Below the pieces are notes generated by a model, which was given only the letters and a program-made list of their open reading frames with translations, was not told where the DNA came from and made no database searches. Below are positions 21,947-32,469 of a stretch of DNA of 64,000 bases, in pieces. Position 1 is the first letter of the stretch. The number at the start of each line of letters is the position of its first letter. A program made the position numbers and the translations under genes. This stretch comes from Diaprepes abbreviatus. Its lineage: Eukaryota > Arthropoda > Insecta > Coleoptera > Curculionidae. The stretch is taken from NCBI GenBank assembly GCA_034092305.1, contig JASJET010000222.1:372001-436000 (forward strand), in the 5' to 3' direction.

Positions 21947-24675
21947 TCACGGATTTCTGAAAATAAAATAGATGACAGATTGTAATGGAGCTGTCAAACG
22001 AAAAATGTCCGGAGTATGCTCGGCGCCATTTTGGGTAAAGTGACGTTTTGGTACGTCAAATTGATCGTCAAAAGTCAAAAAAATTGTGTCATTGTTGTTA
22101 TTATTGTGAAGTTATTGATTGTCATTAAAATCTTTTTTCCCTGGATTAAATTTATTTTATATAACTTAACAACTAAGTAATATGCACCAAGCCATATTTA
22201 GGTGTAAATATAGACCACAAAATTATCTTAAATTGGCACTTTAGAACTGTTAAACAAAAATGTTTACAAGGGGCCAAATGTCTTAAGAGTCTAATGTACA
22301 AAGAAAAAGGCATATCAAGAAAAACAACTCATATATACAAAGCAATATACTGACTTTATTAGGAATATATGCCCCCTACATACAGTAATTGCAGGAAGCC
22401 AGCACTGATAAACCTTGAAACGGTAGTAACCGTTGTCTCTGTAGATCCTAATAAAAAACTGATTTTAATTTTATATGATAAAGTTTATCATTTGTGGGAG
22501 TAAATTTTTTGATATTTTTGCGAATTTTTATAATTGTCCTCTACTATAGAATCGTGACTTATGCTATTTCAAGATTAATATGTATAATGAAAGACAGAAC
22601 TTACTCATAATAAATCTCGCCAAGTTAGAATCGTAGAATTTTCTCTTTCCTTTTCGTACTAATCAACTGTACATGGTAATTTTACAAGCTCGCTTTACAA
22701 AGTCATAAATGTTCCCTACTCCCAGTTTTGAAATTTCTAAAACCTTAAACAAAATTACTTCTTGTAATTAACAAAACTCTATTTTCTATGTTCTTTAAAT
22801 ATAAACCAATCATCAGGAACAAAATAAATCTTACAGGTTTCATTAGTGAAACACTCCATAAACAAATATTTCGCCTTCCACTTCATTAGTAATATTTCTT
22901 GTAATATTTAGGACCGGGTCTGGATGAGCTGTGCAAGCCTTTTTTGCACAGATAATATTTTTGGAGATTTCATTTCATACTTCTAACATAGAGTTACTAC
23001 AAAAATATAAGCGGTGAAGCATTCGGGAATTTCCTGTAATACAACCTATAAATAACGTTACTGTTTATCCTAAGTACATATGATTCTCGATCTTACCTTA
23101 CGTATTACATAAACACGAATAAAAAAGATTTTCAGAGGCACATATATAAATCAATTATTTTAATAAAATTCTTTCAAAAGCTGAATTTTCACAGTCGGCA
23201 CCCCAACAACATTAAAAATTAATAACGACATGACGAAACACAAATACAAAACTGAAAAATGACAGTTGACAGAAACAAAAGGCGAGGTTTTTTTAAGTTA
23301 TAGCTTCGCTGGCATCATATATATATTTATGTGTGTCATTGTTATCGGTACATTAAACTGTCTGTGACAAAAAGCACCAAAGTATTGATAAAAAAGATCA
23401 CGCAAAAGTTCTATTAACCAAGGTCGTAGTGAGGCTACTAAAAATTTGTCGTTCAATCAAAAATTTTAACCTCAACTTGTATTCAGCTGAGCTCTGTGCG
23501 GCGTTGCAAACTCATTACACAACTGCGACAAAATCCATAGGGAAGGAAATGCTTTTTAGTTTTTATCAAATAAATTATACACAACTGTATTTATTTTCAT
23601 ATAAAATGTAGTATGTATACTTTAAAAGATATCTTAAAGACGTTGTATATAGACGTCTTATGGGCGTCTTTAAAACAACATCTATAAGACGCCTTATTTA
23701 TGTCTTAAGACGTAATCTGGATATAAAAATGACGTCTATAAGACGTCTAATGCTGTGTGGGAATAAATTATAATCATAATAACATTTGTTTAATTGTAGT
23801 GTAGTAAAGTGTTTAAGCGTAAGAAAGTAAAATGTTGCATTTAACATTATTTGAATATAAAATTTAATGTTACCTTATTTAAATAAATGTTTCAAATATC
23901 ATACAAATTGTTATTTCTCATATTTTTTGTAAGTGTGTTGATGTAAACAATTATGTTACACTTAACCGTTTAAAAGTAAGATACTCGGCTGTTATGGACA
24001 TATGGACACAAGTGTTTATGTTAAATTCATAATTAGAACTAGCCGTAGGAAAACAATTTTTAAACAGCACCTTCATACTATTGAGATGTGAACAGAATTT
24101 AGTGTAATAATTTTGTATGTCTATAATCTCAAATTTACTTGAAATTTGCGAGACATTCAACTTTCTAAGGATATTTTAATTAAAAATTAGAAAATACTGA
24201 AAATAACGCGGTACCCCCTAATTATAATTTCAACTGTTCTTTCAAAAAATAAAACGTTTTGAAGAAACAGTCCGTCAACATATTGCTTTTTTTAATGACT
24301 AGTTATTTTTAACAACCAAAAATATAATAAAAATTTTTAATCTATTTTTACGACCGACCAATAGTAAGTCAGACATTCACACATAACAGTCAATTGACAC
24401 GAATTGGATTAGGTGGGTGAGGTTATAACGTAATACTGTCATTTTATCTCTTTCTATTATTCGTTTCGTTCAACTACTTATGTCGATGAAATTTCGAAAC
24501 GGTATGTAAATTGCTTCAAACCTTGTCAGTTGGAGGTAAACGATTACGTTTAGTCGGTATAATTTTTCAGTGGCGACAGCGTATTTACTGTTGTTATAAC
24601 TTCACTTTACCTAAAATGGCACATAGCACGGTCCGGACATTTCCTGTTTATTAGATAATCAGTACAGTTACTTTA
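21947..24675 (+). repeat. Long dispersed repeat, copy 1
   Basis: Two blocks match the copy at 36558-38283 in the same order and orientation. Block 1 (about 21947-22440) includes GGAGTATGCTCGGCGCCATT and ATATGCACCAAGCCAT. Block 2 (about 23757-24675) includes ATTATTACACTAAATTC-like sequence on the minus strand and GTGGCGACAGCGTATT. The 1.3 kb between the blocks in this copy has only about 335 bp of counterpart in the other. Both copies keep a similar minus-strand frame of 65-69 codons beginning MNVSQISSKFEIIDIQNYY, but substitutions and indels give no sign of coding constraint. Confidence 0.7.
23632..23755. repeat. AGACGTCTTA-type short repeat cluster
   Basis: Several imperfect copies of GACGTCTTATAGACGTC-like palindromic words lie close together and end near TGCTGTGTGGGAA. 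It sits in the part of the long repeat that is absent from copy 2, so it may be a separate small insertion. Confidence 0.5.
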
Positions 24676-24889
24676 ATATATGCTTAGTCCCGATGCAGAT
24701 TGGCAGCGTCGCGTAGTCGATACCTTGTTTGGTACTCATTACCACCCTCAACAATTTGTCTATTTCGAATATACAACTCAACAGTGCGAGTGAACGAAAG
24801 TACAGGAAGTAACGTCATTAACATTATAGTTCTTTACTTGAACAATCAATTGCTGGGCGTAGAATTTGAATATATTTGTTTAATCGCCA

Positions 24890-25215
24890 ATTATTCCTGT
24901 TGAAAAGTGGCAAAAATGTCATTTTTCAAATGTTTAATGATTTTTAACTCAAAAACTATGCGTTGGACCGAAAAACCACAAAATACACTTTTTGCTTAGA
25001 ATCATCCGAGGAATCCGAAAATATTTTTTATTTTACAAAAAAAAAAACCTTTTTTTAATTATTACTAATTTTTTGTTTATAACAAGTTACTTGACTATTT
25101 TTAGAAACCCACCTTAGTAATTCGTAATCAGGGGTCAAAATATTTTTTGATAAATGGTGGAGCCATGCCTGTTTATCGGCTACGAAACGTTTCAGGGCTC
25201 CCGGACTACAGTGAG
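24890..25215 (+). repeat. Right arm of the widely spaced inverted repeat
   Basis: Counterpart of 19620-19990 in opposite orientation (shared blocks listed there). Confidence 0.5.
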
Positions 25216-26580
25216 TATATTAGAATACAAGGATTCTTAAATCTCGAAAGTTACAAATAAAAAATAAACAAAACAGAATCGTTCTACAATAACAATATAA
25301 GTCACCAATATGCTAAACTTCTTTGAAGTAAATTGGCATAAACAGAAATATAATTTCAAATTATACTTAGGTAATAACAAGGCCTAAACTTTTTCTATAC
25401 ATGTTTTTAGCTAAACATTAATATAAAGCTCGTTTCATTTAACAATAATGAACTGAAACTTAATTAGTTAAAATCCCATAAAAGTGTTCATAACCCGATG
25501 GGGCAATTTAGACCGTAAATAAAGGGGCCTTTATGTTGCAAGCACGTCCGAAAATATTACAGAACACAGTTGTTATTTCTTCTTGTAGCCCGTATAAACG
25601 TAGATACATTGGTATCCTACCAAAAAAAGAAATGTGAAACAAGTTTTTCAATTAAAAAGAGTGGCATATAGTGGAGGGGGGGGGTCCAAAATAATGCGGT
25701 TATTCATCTACATTTAAAGTTTCCCAAATCCAGCAAGAAATAAAAAATATTAATTTTGCAAAATCATACAATATTTATTTCAGAGCTGGCAGTGGCATTT
25801 ATTACCCACACGTCATTTGTACTGTTTTATATTTCCTCATATTCTAAATATGAAGCGGAACAAAGGGGAAACCAAACTAAATCCGATATGGACATCTGAA
25901 GCTGAAGTGATCTTTAAACACGAATTCCTTTAAAAATAAATAATATCTCAAATATGTAATTTAGGGTAGAAAAAATACTTTAGCGGTAACTGGGAAGAAA
26001 CACAGGCATTTATTAAAATAAAACCAGTAATATGTTGGAAATGGATACTTTATGGATATTTATAAAAATACCTTCATTGGACAGTCTTTTGGCGTTCAGA
26101 ACAGGTTTTGGGAATATTTTTAGATTATATGGAATCGTCTAAACCGAGTTCATATATCAAAACTAGTTAATGAAATGCTGTCACCCACTTGGTAAATTTT
26201 ACTTAAGAGCACTCCATACCAGAGCAAAACGCGGCGGCATCTCTAAGTTAGCATAAATTAAAACCTGATTTAAAAATTTTTTTAGAGGGTGTTTAAGAAT
26301 TCTAATTTGTGGGTTGATCACTTATTTTTTGTTTTAAAAATAAAAAAACAATTTTTTTCGATTTTTTGCAATGTAAAATTAAAAACGATATCATCCCACA
26401 GACATAACATAAAAATATAAAATATTGCTGTTATTCAACTCCCTCTTCTATTTGTCATTAAATAGTAAAATGACGCCCCCTGTTTTCTAAGAATTTTATA
26501 GATAAATCTATCCATCCCTTATAGTAGGTCCTTTTCGCACTAGAACGTTTGCCCGAGAGACGGGAAGTATTTAGACGCCG
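25216..26580. other. Sequence upstream of the Mutator/YqaJ gene, no gene seen
   Basis: AT-rich, with an 11-base G-rich run near 25675. No coding remnant or terminal inverted repeat of the downstream gene is recognised. The last 100 bases before the gene are less AT-rich and may hold its promoter. Confidence 0.35.
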
Positions 26581-26724
26581 AACACGGTACAGTGGTGTGC
26601 TAATAATTTATTGTTTGTACATTTCGTTATTTACTTGCAGTGTTTGTGGAAGCAGATTATATCGATTTATTTTTATTGTTTTAATTTTTGATTGTGTTAT
26701 TATTTGGTGAAAGAAATTTATATT

Positions 26725-26804
26725 ATGGGCCACTACAGGCAAAGAGAGAGAAAACCCAAAAAAAAAACATGTTGCCATGTCTACACGAAGCTGGCTAAGT
26801 TGAG
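26725..26804 (+). CDS. Mutator-like transposase/YqaJ nuclease fusion protein, coding exon 1
   Basis: Predicted first coding exon: 26 codons plus two bases, from the ATG at 26725 to a GAG|GTAAGT donor. It encodes a very basic N-terminus (MGHYRQRERKPKKKTCCHVY), compatible with nuclear or DNA association. The support is phase: the two leftover bases AG plus the A at 29957 restore an Arg codon and open the long downstream frame, which has no in-frame ATG near its head. The large frame would otherwise have to start at a GTG (30006), which is not expected in an animal. The spliced product is 853 aa. Confidence 0.7.
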
Positions 26805-27059
26805 GTAAGTGTATGTTACAATTAAAAACTACGATATTGCTATAGAATATGTAAAAATATTAAATAATCTATAGTGAGTTTGTCCTAATAATACCTCTAT
26901 ACTCGAATTAATTTAAATTGAGAAAAACTACCAAAATCTATTTTACACAGCTATTATAAATATAATTACATGTTCCATTTGATTTAATATTAAACAAGTT
27001 ATAAACTGAAAAACGGGATAAACTAAATGCTGTTCAATTGTCGTCATTCCCAATTTAAA

Positions 27060-27480
27060 ATAATTTAGATATAGATGTGAAAAGAGCAAGATCTTAGTAA
27101 GATATAATCCCTAAAAAAAATTAGGAATATACGAGGTAATAGAAAAATAAAATCCTTAAAAAATTTGGTACATTAATAAGGTACTTTTTTATTTAGAAAT
27201 ATAGAAAATAGTAAAAAAAGTAATCCCTTAAAAAAATTGTTCATTTCTAAAGTTGAGAACACGGTCATATCGGCCCGTGAACGCCAAAACCCAAACGCGG
27301 GTACAGGCTGATTTTCGATATTCAACCATAAATATTATAAAAATATCAAAAAAAGAAACTTGTTTATTTAACAATATAGAAGATAATAGAAAAATAAAGC
27401 CCTTAAAAACATTTGATTCTTTCCTAAAGGTAGATAACGTTTATGTTGACCTACAAACGTGAAAACGAACACTATATAAT
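27060..27480 (-). repeat. Intronic tandem array, minus-oriented part
   Basis: At least two units of about 175-185 bp in minus orientation. Their GC-richer cores are at about 27250-27310 (GGTCATATCGGCCCGTGAACG) and 27425-27470 (GTTGACCTACAAACGTGAA). Between the cores lie AAATATAGAAAATAGTAAAAA-like and CCCTTAAAAA stretches. On the minus strand the core reads like CGTTCACGGGCCGATATGACC, matching the plus-oriented units further right. Confidence 0.6.
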
Positions 27481-27899
27481 ATTTTAACCTATAATAATCT
27501 TAGGTAAAATATATTTACAGTTTGTCTAAAACGTACGTTACCAGGTAGAAAATCCTTTCATTTTGTAAATAATATTTGTAGTTTCTATACAATTAGTAAT
27601 TATTGGGATTTTCAGAAAACAGGTAACAAATTAGAGTTGTGTTGGATTTTTCCTCTACTGTGATACTCAAATGAATATAATAGTTTTAAGAAGCCCATAT
27701 TTTTTGTTGCCGATCTTAAAGGGTACCTTTTATGACTGGTACCTTTACACCACCGACCCTAAAAATTATCGTTTATGGTACATATATTGTGATTGTCCAG
27801 GAAAAAGATTTATCATCAATATAAATAAGTTCTGAGTACCACTGATCTCGAAAACATCTTAATGAAATTGTATAATTATATAATTAGGCAAAAACAAAG

Positions 27900-28925
27900 A
27901 CACTTTTTTTCCTATTTTTAAAATATTTATTGATAAATTTCGAAAAAACAGCCTGTTCACATGTTAGCGATTTTGGGTTCGCGGATAAATTTGACTGTGT
28001 TCCGAATGAAGTAAATGAATTTTCTTAACAATTTTGTTTTTATATTGTCTTTTATTTTCCGAAATAAAAAAGACATACTTTTTTCTTTTCCAGCTATTTA
28101 ATAATTATTCCCGAAATTAGCTTATACGTAGTTCGTGAGTAATGCATTCGTGGGTTAATATAGTGGTGTTCTGGATGTTAGAAATATACCAATTTCTTTT
28201 AAAATTTTTTGAAATTTTTATTGCTAAATTTCGAAAATCAGTCTATTTATTATTGAATCCTGAAATTAGTTTATATATAATTTGTCAATCATGCGTTCGC
28301 GGGACGATATGGCAGTGTTTCATGCTTTAAAATTGGCTAAAATTTTTGGGGGGATTATATTTTACTTATACTCTTAATATTCCGACATAAAAAAAAACTT
28401 CCGCTTTTTCCTTATTTTAGAAATATTTATTAATTTATCCCAAAATTAGTTCATCTAATGTTCGGCATTTTCGTGTTGGCGGGTCAACGTAACGGTGTTG
28501 TGGACATTACAAATGAATGTAATTTTTTTAATTTTATTTTTGTATTATCTTCTATATTTCTAAACACAAAAAGTTTTTTTTTTCTTATTTTCACTATATT
28601 TATTAATAAGTATCGAAAATCAACCTCCTCTCGAGTTTGCGTTTTCGCGTTGGCAATCCAGTATCGCAGTTCCCAGTGCTTTCAGTTTAACTCACTTTTT
28701 AAGGGACTATATTTTAGTAATATCTTTGATATTTACAAATGAAAAATAGGTTTTTTATATTTCTTAAATAACTGTTAATTAACCCTGAAATTAGCTTATA
28801 CTTGGTTCATCATTAACGCGTTGTTAGGTCAGTATTGCGGTGTTTTGGATAGTGGAAACGAACCAACATTTTTTAGTTGTGTTATTTTTTTATTATTTTT
28901 TATATTTTGAAATAAAAAAGAGGAT
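27900..28925 (+). repeat. Intronic tandem array, plus-oriented part
   Basis: Six diverged units begin near 27901, 28074, 28190, 28400, 28573 and 28750. Each runs from a T-rich start with TATTTTAAAATATTTATTAAT, to CCCGAAATTAGCTTATAC, to a core like GCGTTCGCGGGTCAATATGG, to CGGTGTTTTGGAT, and ends in TTCCGAAATAAAAAAGA. Unit lengths vary from about 115 to 210 bp, averaging about 170. Together with the inverted units at 27060-27480 this forms a gapped palindrome of arrays. Confidence 0.65.
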
Positions 28926-29956
28926 TAAGCTGTTCGACAAATATTTCATATAACTGATGTCTACAGGTTTTTGTGACGCAGCGGCTCTGTGACTTCATCG
29001 ATGCAAACTTCAGTTACATAGTTAAACTTCCTTTTTTTAATTCTACCACTTTACTATCTCTTTTTTTTAGTATCTCTGTACTGTAAAAAATAGTCAAAAA
29101 CTTCTTAATTTTGATAAAATTTTGTATATACATAGGTAGAGCACCAAAAAATATGACGGTCTGTAACTTATAACTGCTCAAAACGGTGGGAGTAACTTTA
29201 AATGCTTTTTCACCATCTTAAACCGTTTATGAAGAGCGATAAAAAATTATTTTCTGTCATTTTCCGATGCTCTATCTTTGTACAATCATCTATCAAAATC
29301 GAAGACAGTTCCGTAACTTTCTTAAATTTTATATCATGTGTTTCACATGAATTTAATTTTTTGATCATATTCCTTTCAAAAGAACATAATTATGATAATT
29401 AAAATAGACTTTATTCGAATTTAACTTTAACTGGACAGACTAAGGTGTCAAAATTTCACACAGATCGATGTAGAGACAAATTGATTTTTTTGTGATATCA
29501 GGCCCGTAGTAGGCCAAAAGATAAACCTAATCCAAAAAATACTTGTCCGAAGCCGAAATGGAACTTCCCGCTTCGGGTTAGAATTTGCTCTAAACCGCAA
29601 TTTTTTATTATTTTAATAGCAAATTAGAACAATTTTCAAAAGATGCAATAACATTCGGACTAACTTCTTATCAAATTGCTCTGAAACAATTATCTAGGTG
29701 TAGCAAAAAAATATTTAGTTATGTTGAAAACTGCAAGGAAAAATAATTTTAGCAACATTACTTTATACAGTTAAAAAAAATAGATTCACAAGATAAAGAT
29801 ATATTTTCAAAATAATTCTTCACAATTCATTTCATTTTTTCAAACATCCTTTATTTTAACTCACACTGGATCTACTAATTTTTCGAATTACATGTTATCT
29901 ATTAAATTATATAATTTTAAGAAATAAATGTAGTGGTATTATTGCTTTTTTTATAG

Positions 29957-32438
29957 ATCACTGGCCACAGCAAAAGAGTCAAAAGCTACTTCACAAAAAG
30001 AAAATGTGCCGCCGAAAATTGTCGATACCAGTCCTTCCCCGCAACCTGGATGTAGTTTTTGGAACAAAGACAATTATAATAAGGACATCGAGAATATTGT
30101 TGTAAAAAGCGACAGCCGTAAGTATGATCTTTCCGGAAGAAGGATATTTGATGTCAAACATTTGTTTAATCAAATCCTTAATAGCGAAGCTCATAAACCA
30201 TTTGATTGCAATATTACTTTTATGGAAGTTATATCAGAAAATAGAAGAGGCCTTAACTCCACATTCGTCCTAAAATGTAAAATGTGCGGAATTATGCAAA
30301 ATTTTTCAACTGAAAGCGTAGAAGATTCTGACAGCATAGAAATCAACACAGCTATGACTCTAGCAGCAGTATCAACTGGAATTGGTTATTCAAGCTTAAA
30401 CGAAATAGCTGCAGCTACTAATTTGCCTATGATGAGCGAAAAAACATATTTTGAACGTCATAACCAAGCTAGCGAAGTTATCCGCAAAACAGCTTGGTCT
30501 GTAATGGAAGAATCTGCTAAAGAAGAGTCCCAAATAGCTACTGAATTAGGTGAAGTTAGCAAAGACGGAATACATTATATTACGGTAGTTACAGATGGAG
30601 CTTGGTCTAAACGCTCTTACAATGTAAACTATGATGCTTTATCTGGTGTTGGAAGTATAATCGGTTATAGAACTGGGAAATTATTATATTTAGGTGTTCG
30701 CAACAAATATTGCACAATGTGTGCCAGAGCTGAATCGAGATCTGAAGATATACCGATCCATAAATGTTTCAAAAATTGGAACAAAAGCTCTACAGCAATG
30801 GAAACAGACATCATATTGGAGGGATTTTCGCGCAGTGTGGAACCATATAACTTACGGTTCCTTCGAATGGTTGGAGATGGTGATAGTTCAGTTTACCGAA
30901 AGTTGGTGCAGGCAAAACCTTATGGAAACTTAGTAGTAGAAAAAGTTGAATGCACGAACCACTTACTAAGGAATTTTTCGAAGAAGCTAAGAGATCTTGC
31001 AAATAAAAGGGTCAGTTCTTCCAAAAATTTACCTGTTGCAACCTATATTCGAAAAGAAATAAACAAAAATGCTTTACGCTTAAGAATTTCGATAGTTAAA
31101 GCAACGAAATATCGTAGAAATGAAGATATTCCCTATATCGACAAAATGCAATTGCTGAAAGAAGATATCCTGAATATACCTTCCCACGTTTTTGGAGAAC
31201 ATAAAAGATGTGCAGAAATAGGGTACTTTCAATGTTCTAAAAAAGAAAAGCAAGTTAATTTGGTACCACACATGAAAGAATGTGGCGTTTACGAAGACCT
31301 TGAAGCATGCCTGCAACGATTGATTTTTCATATTAATAGTTTACTGCTAAACATGGACAATAATTTGGCGGAGCATTATAATTCTTTAGTATCTAAATTC
31401 GTAGGTGGTAAACGTATAAATTATTCTTTACGAGGGTCCTACCAAACCCGATGTGAAGCTGCTGCAATACAATTTAATGTCAGAGATGACTATTATAACA
31501 TTATGCAAGATTCTTTTTTGAAAAGCAGGACTCAGCTATATACTAAGAAATATATAGAGAAAAATAAACAAAAAAAATGTGCTCTTCTAAAGTTGAAAGC
31601 AACCCGTGGCAAAATTTACCGCAAAAAGAAGGCATTCGCAACTGCTGACAAAGATTATGGTCCTGAAGCGAACGAACAGCCACTAGATCTGAACTCTGGC
31701 GAATACATTAGAAAAAAACAAGAGTTTTTAGATACTCTACAAAAATCCCCAGATGAAATTAAAAAAATTGAGAGAGATACACTAGGGCAAGGTGCAAATC
31801 CAATGTGGATACAAGAAAGGTCAATTCGTTTGACAGCTTCAAACTTTAGGCGTGTTTGCAAATTACGTGCTTCGACAAAACCTATTAACACGGTTAAGTC
31901 ATTGCTTTACAGCAATTTTAGAGGTAATTACTCTACCAAATACGGCCACGAACATGAATTGACAGCTGTTAGGGCCTTTGAAGAAAAATATAACTATAAG
32001 GTAAATCCTTGTGGTCTTTTCATTTTCAAAGAATATCCTTACCTGGCAGCAAGTCCTGATGGCCTTATAGAACATAATGCTATTTTAGAAATTAAATGTC
32101 CGTCCGTATTATCCAAGATATCACCAGAAGTAGGAATAGTTACAAAAAAAATTACCTTCGCTACTATTACTGATGGGAAAATGAAGTTAAAAAGAAACCA
32201 TAATTATTTTTATCAAGTACAGGGACAGTTAGCAATATCAAAGAGAGAAAAGTGTTTCTTCTGCATATGGAGCCCTTATGGTATTTTGGTTGAAGAAATT
32301 TCTAAAGATATTGACTTTTGGCACAATATCATGATACCAAAACTGATAAAGTTTTATACTGAATATCTTTTACCAGAATTAATTGATCCCATGCATCCTA
32401 AAGGATTGCCAATTAGAGATGCTAAGCCAATTACATAG
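29957..32438 (+). CDS. Mutator-like transposase/YqaJ nuclease fusion protein, coding exon 2
   Basis: Encodes residues 27-853 to a TAG stop, with no interruption; AATAAA follows at 32456. Residues about 65-420 resemble the insect Mutator-like transposase domain. They include a CKMCG pair, VVTDGAW (Asp240), CTMCARAE and HKCF cysteines, VGDGDSSVYRKL (Asp334/Asp336) and VECTNHLLRNF. Asp240 and one of the later Asp are candidate RNase-H-fold catalytic residues (inferred). Residues about 650-830 match the YqaJ/lambda-exonuclease fold: a LTASNFRRV start, GHEHE (Glu694), SPDG (Asp728), EIKCP (Glu738, Lys740) and YQVQGQL (Gln780), so the usual catalytic set is present. Function is unproven. It may be a live transposon protein or a domesticated one. 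Confidence 0.85.
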
Positions 32439-32455
32439 AAAGAGAGGTTTTTCTG

Positions 32456-32461
32456 AATAAA
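32456..32461 (+). terminator. Polyadenylation signal of the Mutator/YqaJ gene
   Basis: AATAAA 18 bases after the stop codon. Further AATAAA hexamers occur downstream (for example near 32850 and 33286), so the real 3' end could be later. Confidence 0.45.
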
Positions 32462-32469
32462 TTGTAGTC

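Larger units (their letters stand above)
26805..29956 (+). other. Intron of the Mutator/YqaJ gene
   Basis: The 3152-bp intron runs from GTAAGT to a T-rich tract ending TTTTTATAG. It contains the two oppositely oriented tandem arrays listed separately, and about 1 kb of AT-rich sequence (28930-29956) in which nothing else is recognised. The small frames inside the arrays are not genes. Confidence 0.65.

Noticed and set aside
27900..28925. CRISPR-like array in the intron
   Set aside because: Units are diverged whole-length tandem repeats with no constant repeat and variable spacer, in a eukaryotic genome.
30006..32438. The long frame as a stand-alone 810-codon gene starting at GTG
   Set aside because: GTG starts are not expected in animals; the frame is open upstream to a clean 3' splice site at 29956 and joins in phase to a short ATG exon at 26725-26804.
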